DNA from: Deltaproteobacteria bacterium
Lineage (GTDB): Bacteria; Desulfobacterota; DSM-4660; Desulfatiglandales; Desulfatiglandaceae
Direction of reading: 5' to 3'
Assembly: GCA_011051075.1 (NCBI GenBank)
Contig: DREN01000165.1
Location: 1 to 9,491 of the forward strand
Length of the DNA stretch: 9,491 nt
Under the pieces are notes generated by a model, which saw nothing but the letters and a program-made list of their open reading frames with translations, had not been told where the DNA came from and searched no databases. Each line of letters begins with the position of its first letter. The first letter of the stretch is position 1. A program made the translations under genes and the position numbers. Below are positions 6,964-9,491 of the stretch, one piece after another.

Positions 6964-7118
6964 GTTGAGTAGCTGAGTGGTTAAATGGTTGAGTAGGAAA
7001 ATATATTCTACTATTTCAGGATGTTATGGCTTTTCAAATGCTGACCGTCCAATTTTCAAGGCAATCATGGGTATGATCAATCATAACAACGACTTAACCA
7101 CTCAACTACTTAACCACT
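6964..7118. repeat. Inverted pair of degenerate 8-bp repeat clusters
   Basis: The left arm (6964-6984) and right arm (7094-7114) are inverted copies matching at 19 of 21 bases. Each arm is itself built from tandem 8-base units. On the right arm these read TAACCACT, CAACTACT, TAACCACT (7095-7118). The left arm, read on the minus strand, continues to 6995 with CAACCATT, TAACCACT, CAGCTACT. The consensus is about YAACYACT. The arms enclose roughly 110 bases of AT-rich DNA with no ORF of note. The structure resembles a small non-coding inverted-repeat element or intergenic repeat, but no target-site duplication was identified. Confidence 0.6.
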
Positions 7119-7215
7119 TAACGATGTCTGATGTTGGTCTATATACTATTTTAGAAAAATATTCTGGGGCAGCTACTCCGTGGCTCTAAATCGTCCACAG
7201 AGATGTTATCTGATT

Positions 7216-7248
7216 GATCCTGGTCCCGCCCGTGGCGGGACCAGGATC
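7216..7248. repeat. Perfect 15-bp hairpin with CGT loop
   Basis: GATCCTGGTCCCGCC (7216-7230), a 3-base CGT loop and GGCGGGACCAGGATC (7234-7248) form a flawless GC-rich stem. No T-run follows on either strand, so it is not a standard intrinsic terminator. It lies about 100 bases before the oligoribonuclease start and could be a mobile-palindrome or REP-like unit, an RNA structure in the leader, or a protein binding site. Confidence 0.65.
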
Positions 7249-7337
7249 CGGCTTCAATGAACCTCGGTTTTCTCTTTATGGCAATGGATGGGTGTACCCC
7301 GAAAACATTATCTTAAAGGCTATATACCATGGAAGGG

Positions 7338-7342
7338 GGAGG
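7338..7342 (+). promoter_or_regulatory. Ribosome binding site deciding the oligoribonuclease start
   Basis: GGAGG ends 4 bases before the ATG at 7347. The alternative in-frame ATG at 7329 has only AAAGG nine bases upstream and would add six residues not expected in the family, so 7347 is preferred. Confidence 0.6.
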
Positions 7343-7346
7343 TCAG

Positions 7347-7910
7347 ATGAAACAGGGGAAGTTAAAAGACCGTCTGGTATGGATAGACCTGGAGATGACG
7401 GGGCTGGACCCTGAAAGGGACGTGATACTCGAGATAGCAACCGTGATTACCGATCAGAACCTGGAGTTAATCGCGGAGGGGCCTGACATACCCGTAAACC
7501 ACCCCGAAAAGGCCCTCCAGGTCATGGATGAGTGGAACAGGACCCACCACGGGGCATCAGGCCTGATAGAGCGGGTCAAAAGCTCTCCCTTTGACTGCCA
7601 AAAGGCTGAAGAAGAGACCCTGAAGTTCGTTAAGAGGTACTGCGGCAAGGGAGAGTCCCCCCTTTGCGGAAATTCAGTGTGGCAAGACCGGCGGTTCCTG
7701 ATAAAGCAGATGCCCCGCCTTGAGGAGTTTTTCCACTACAGGATTATTGACGTGAGCAGTGTCAAAGAACTCGTCAGGAGGTGGTGCCCCCGGCTCCGGC
7801 CCTTTGAGAAGAGAAAGGCCCACCTGGCCCTGAGCGATATAAAAGAGTCCATAGAAGAGCTCAGGTACTACAGGGACAGGGTGTTCATTCCCCCTTCTTC
7901 CCTCCCTTGA
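7347..7910 (+). CDS. orn: Oligoribonuclease (DEDDh 3'-5' exoribonuclease)
   Basis: This 187-residue protein is close to the 181 residues of E. coli Orn. It degrades RNA oligonucleotides of two to five bases, and especially the dinucleotides left by RNA decay and cyclic-di-GMP breakdown, to mononucleotides in the cytoplasm. All five DEDDh residues are visible: Asp14 and Glu16 in WIDLEMTGLDPE, Asp114 in NSVWQDRRFL, His159 and Asp164 in KAHLALSDI. The family-specific block HHGASGLIERV (67-77) and IDVSSVKEL (134-142) are also present. The ATG at 7347 follows GGAGG at 7338-7342. The last 26 bases overlap, tail to tail, the end of the M23 peptidase gene. Nothing odd in sequence. The gene is upstream of no same-strand partner here, so it is probably transcribed alone. 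Confidence 0.93.
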   Translation: MKQGKLKDRLVWIDLEMTGLDPERDVILEIATVITDQNLELIAEGPDIPVNHPEKALQVMDEWNRTHHGASGLIERVKSSPFDCQKAEEETLKFVKRYCGKGESPLCGNSVWQDRRFLIKQMPRLEEFFHYRIIDVSSVKELVRRWCPRLRPFEKRKAHLALSDIKESIEELRYYRDRVFIPPSSLP

Positions 7911-8778
7911 GCAGGGCGAGTTTCCTGAGGACATTATCCTGGATCCAGTGGCCGTCCCACCACTCGATGGGGTTTACGAACAGGCCGCTTACCATGATTC
8001 CGAAGTGGAGGTGGTCCCCGCCTGCAAGTCCGGTCTGCCCGGTCAGCCCGATTATCTCCCCCTTTGCCACCTCCTGGTCCATCTGGACAGCGATACTGCT
8101 TAGATGGGAATAGGTGGAGGCAAGGCCCTGTCCATGATCCAGCACCACTGTGAGCCCGTAGATACCCATGGACCCGGCAAAGATCACCCGGCCGTTGTTG
8201 GAGGCGGGGACGTCTGAGTTGGCCAGGGAAGCAAGATCCACACCCATATGCACCTGTTCGTCGATTTTTTTCCCCTTGTAGTAGTAGGTGCGCCTGTCCC
8301 CGAGCCTGGCCATATTGGCGGCGTTCTTCATCCGCAGCCAGGTCCCCTCCCACAGACGGTCTTGAACCGTCTTTGTCCTCAGGTCGTGGAAGGCCTGCGC
8401 GTTTTCTTGTCTCAGGTCCTGGTTGATCTTGAGGAATCTGACCACATTCCCCTGGGGGGTGTCTTTGAGATAGGAGGAAAAGCCGGGGAGGATCTGCTTC
8501 AGAAACCGGTCCGTTACCCTGATTTTGGCCTTGCGGAAACGCTTTTTACGCATACGACAGTAGAACGTGGCCTCTGACCGGTTTCCCGCCCTGTCCTCGG
8601 CCCAAAGGTAGATCGCAGGGCTTTTCCTGACATCAAGGGGAATTCCGAAGTAGCACACGTGGAGACCCTCCCTGGAGCCTTTTGGACCGGGAAAACCGGG
8701 GAAAAAGTAGTCGTTTACGAAGATCCCGCTCTTTACTGCGTCCGAAGTGGTCTGATATATGACAAGACCGCTCCCCCC
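7885..8778 (-). CDS. M23 family metallopeptidase, C-terminal part of a frameshifted gene
   Basis: This frame encodes the catalytic part of an exported cell-wall endopeptidase of the lysostaphin/LytM type. The zinc site is intact: HMGVDLA (His338, Asp342 in the joined protein) and HLHFG (His417, His419), with YSHLS (His385) between. A LytM beta-barrel with GLTVVLDHGQG and TGLAGGDHLHFG is clear. A long basic and helical linker precedes it. The nearest in-frame start is a GTG at 8658, which falls inside a conserved-looking Ig-like segment. The frame stays open upstream to the C run at 8773-8779, where it joins the other half if one base is added. Most likely this is not an independent gene but residues from about 164 onwards of a 458-residue protein. 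It substantially overlaps nothing else except the oligoribonuclease tail by 26 bp. Confidence 0.85.
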   Translation of the reverse strand, partial: GGSGLVIYQTTSDAVKSGIFVNDYFFPGFPGPKGSREGLHVCYFGIPLDVRKSPAIYLWAEDRAGNRSEATFYCRMRKKRFRKAKIRVTDRFLKQILPGFSSYLKDTPQGNVVRFLKINQDLRQENAQAFHDLRTKTVQDRLWEGTWLRMKNAANMARLGDRRTYYYKGKKIDEQVHMGVDLASLANSDVPASNNGRVIFAGSMGIYGLTVVLDHGQGLASTYSHLSSIAVQMDQEVAKGEIIGLTGQTGLAGGDHLHFGIMVSGLFVNPIEWWDGHWIQDNVLRKLALLKGGKKGE

Positions 8779-9260
8779 CGGTTCACGTAGTGAAGCCTGC
8801 TTACGGCCCTTATGGCCGGCGGGATGGTGTCAACGGTAATCTTATGCTCGGAAATGGTCAGGTTTCCATCGCCGCCGCTTCTCCTTGAATAATCCCAGAC
8901 CTGAACCTGGAGATCGGCCCTGCCCTGGTTGAGCCCCGAGGGATCAAGGGGGAATACGGTCTCAAACCGGTGGGTCCCCTCTTGATTGAAAAGACCCTGA
9001 AAGGGGAAGGCCTTATCTAAGATCGTGATATCCCGGCCCTCCTGCCTTAGAGAGACCCTGACCTTCCGGAGCCCCCTCTTCATGTCTGTCATGACAAGGG
9101 GGATATCCTGTTTTTCTGAAAGATATTCCGGTATTGGCCCAAGTTGCACCTGTGGGTTTTCCGATTCAAAGATGGTGATCAGGAACCAGGCTAAAAGCCC
9201 CAGCACCGCTGTTATGGAGAGAATGGCGAGTATGAGGCCCGTATTTCGCTTTTTGCCCAT
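8733..9260 (-). CDS. M23 family metallopeptidase, N-terminal part of a frameshifted gene
   Basis: The 175-residue ORF starts with a basic MGKKR and a membrane segment at about 8-30, so the protein is anchored in the inner membrane with its body in the periplasm. The rest is beta-rich and ends in an Ig-like module (ITVDTIPPAIRAVSRLHYVN, 141-160). After Arg-Gly-Gly (161-163) the frame runs through 12 out-of-character residues to a TAA at 8733. One added base in the C run at 8773-8779 instead gives a continuation containing SGLVIYQTTSDAVKSGIFV (from residue 164), which completes the Ig-like module and leads into the M23 peptidase half. The start at 9260 has only a weak GGAG about 12 bases upstream. 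The gene is divergent from the partial gene at the right edge. A sequencing or assembly error, a true mutation, phase variation and programmed frameshifting are all possible. Confidence 0.78.
   Translation of the reverse strand: MGKKRNTGLILAILSITAVLGLLAWFLITIFESENPQVQLGPIPEYLSEKQDIPLVMTDMKRGLRKVRVSLRQEGRDITILDKAFPFQGLFNQEGTHRFETVFPLDPSGLNQGRADLQVQVWDYSRRSGGDGNLTISEHKITVDTIPPAIRAVSRLHYVNRGGAVLSYIRPLRTQ
8773..8779 (-). other. Homopolymer C7 (G7 on the coding strand) at the frameshift point
   Basis: The coding strand reads CGG GGG GGA in the upstream frame. A run of eight G instead of seven would give CGG GGG GGG AGC and join both halves of the peptidase gene. G GGG GGA also fits the X XXY YYZ pattern of a -1 ribosomal slippage site, though no clear downstream stem was seen. 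Confidence 0.75.
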
Positions 9261-9392
9261 ATGGTTGTGCTGCTCCGTATGAGTTCAAGTTTGCTGCACA
9301 GCCCCAAGACTGTATGAAAAAGGCTTGAAGCTATGGGTCCAAAGTAGTATCAGTTTTATGACCGGTCTCTTAAATAGCAGTAAAGGAAGGTC

Positions 9393-9491
9393 ATGGCAAA
9401 TGTTTTTCCCTGCGGGGAGCACAATCCTGTGAGAAGGCCTCCTTACGTGGGTGTTATAGGTGCTGGCAGTTGCACGGCCCGCATCTACGAC
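9393..9491 (+). CDS. TIGR00725-like (LOG/DprA-like Rossmann fold) protein, N-terminal fragment
   Basis: Only the first 33 codons are inside the window; the frame is open at the right edge. AAGGA at 9383-9387 lies 5 bases before the ATG. After a short leader, YVGVIGAGSCTARIYD (18-33) matches the start of the TIGR00725 family of nucleotide-binding Rossmann-fold proteins, related to LOG cytokinin-releasing phosphoribohydrolases, whose members usually begin with a VGVIGxGSC strand-loop. Function in bacteria is mostly unproven. It is divergent from the M23 peptidase gene, with 132 bp between the two starts that must hold both promoters; no strong hexamers stand out there. Confidence 0.6.
   Translation, partial: MANVFPCGEHNPVRRPPYVGVIGAGSCTARIYD

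Larger units (their letters stand above)
6798..7346. other. Divergent intergenic region with repeats, no gene
   Basis: About 550 bases separate the divergent thymidylate-synthase-like and oligoribonuclease genes. The region holds the minus-strand promoter and dyad near 6853-6881, two opposed clusters of 8-bp repeats (6964-6995 and 7094-7118) enclosing an AT-rich core, and a perfect hairpin at 7216-7248. Bases 6996-7200 are clearly richer in A and T than the flanking genes. The short ORFs in this stretch translate the repeats themselves and look non-coding. No convincing forward promoter for oligoribonuclease was found. Confidence 0.6.

Noticed and set aside
6971..6995. tRNA-like D-arm string (GAGTGGTTAAATGG)
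   Set aside because: No anticodon arm, T-arm or acceptor pairing follows, and the string is explained by the 8-bp repeat cluster.
6977..7189. Forward ORF of 70 codons between the thymidylate-synthase-like gene and orn
   Set aside because: Its C-terminal half translates the repeat cluster (LLNHLTM) and it has no ribosome binding site.
9325..9353. Possible promoter TTGAAG-N17-TATCAG for the right-edge gene
   Set aside because: Both hexamers match only four of six positions and the spacing choice is arbitrary; not strong enough to list.

Overview
The window reads as ordinary chromosomal DNA from a Gram-negative, probably anaerobic bacterium. The GC-rich codon use, exported proteins with single N-terminal signals or anchors, and the mix of genes (crotonase, penicillin-acylase-family hydrolase, ZnuA-like binding protein, methanogen-type thymidylate synthase homologue, oligoribonuclease, M23 peptidase) fit Desulfobacterota ('deltaproteobacteria') best. 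That placement is inference from gene style. No rRNA, tRNA, transposase or CRISPR array is visible.

Layout, left to right. Bases 1-488 hold no gene I can support. A possible small, frameshifted ORF (489-673) precedes a crotonase-family gene (736-1563, +) that resembles dienoyl-CoA isomerases. Four minus-strand genes follow. In transcription order they are a thymidylate-synthase-like protein (6797-6117), a PrmA-like methyltransferase (6082-5189), a ZnuA-like metal-binding lipoprotein or periplasmic protein (5057-4152) and a penicillin-acylase-family N-terminal-nucleophile hydrolase (4027-1643). The first two are 34 bp apart and probably co-transcribed from a consensus-like promoter whose spacer is a perfect dyad. 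The binding protein has its own strong-looking promoter overlapped by another dyad. The acylase has a clear ribosome binding site.

The stretch 6798-7346 has no gene. It carries the promoter just named, two clusters of degenerate 8-bp repeats in opposite orientation around an AT-rich core, and a perfect 15-bp hairpin. Oligoribonuclease (7347-7910, +) follows and overlaps by 26 bp, tail to tail, an M23 peptidase gene (9260-7885, -). The peptidase gene is broken into two frames at a run of seven C; one extra base there would restore a continuous 458-residue protein. A divergent gene running off the right edge starts like the LOG-like Rossmann-fold family TIGR00725.

No obviously new multigene system is present. 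The observations most worth checking are the frameshifted peptidase, the thymidylate synthase homologue that keeps the catalytic residues but lacks the partner-subunit arginine pair, the metal-binding protein that lacks its first ligand histidine, and the repeat and hairpin region upstream of oligoribonuclease.
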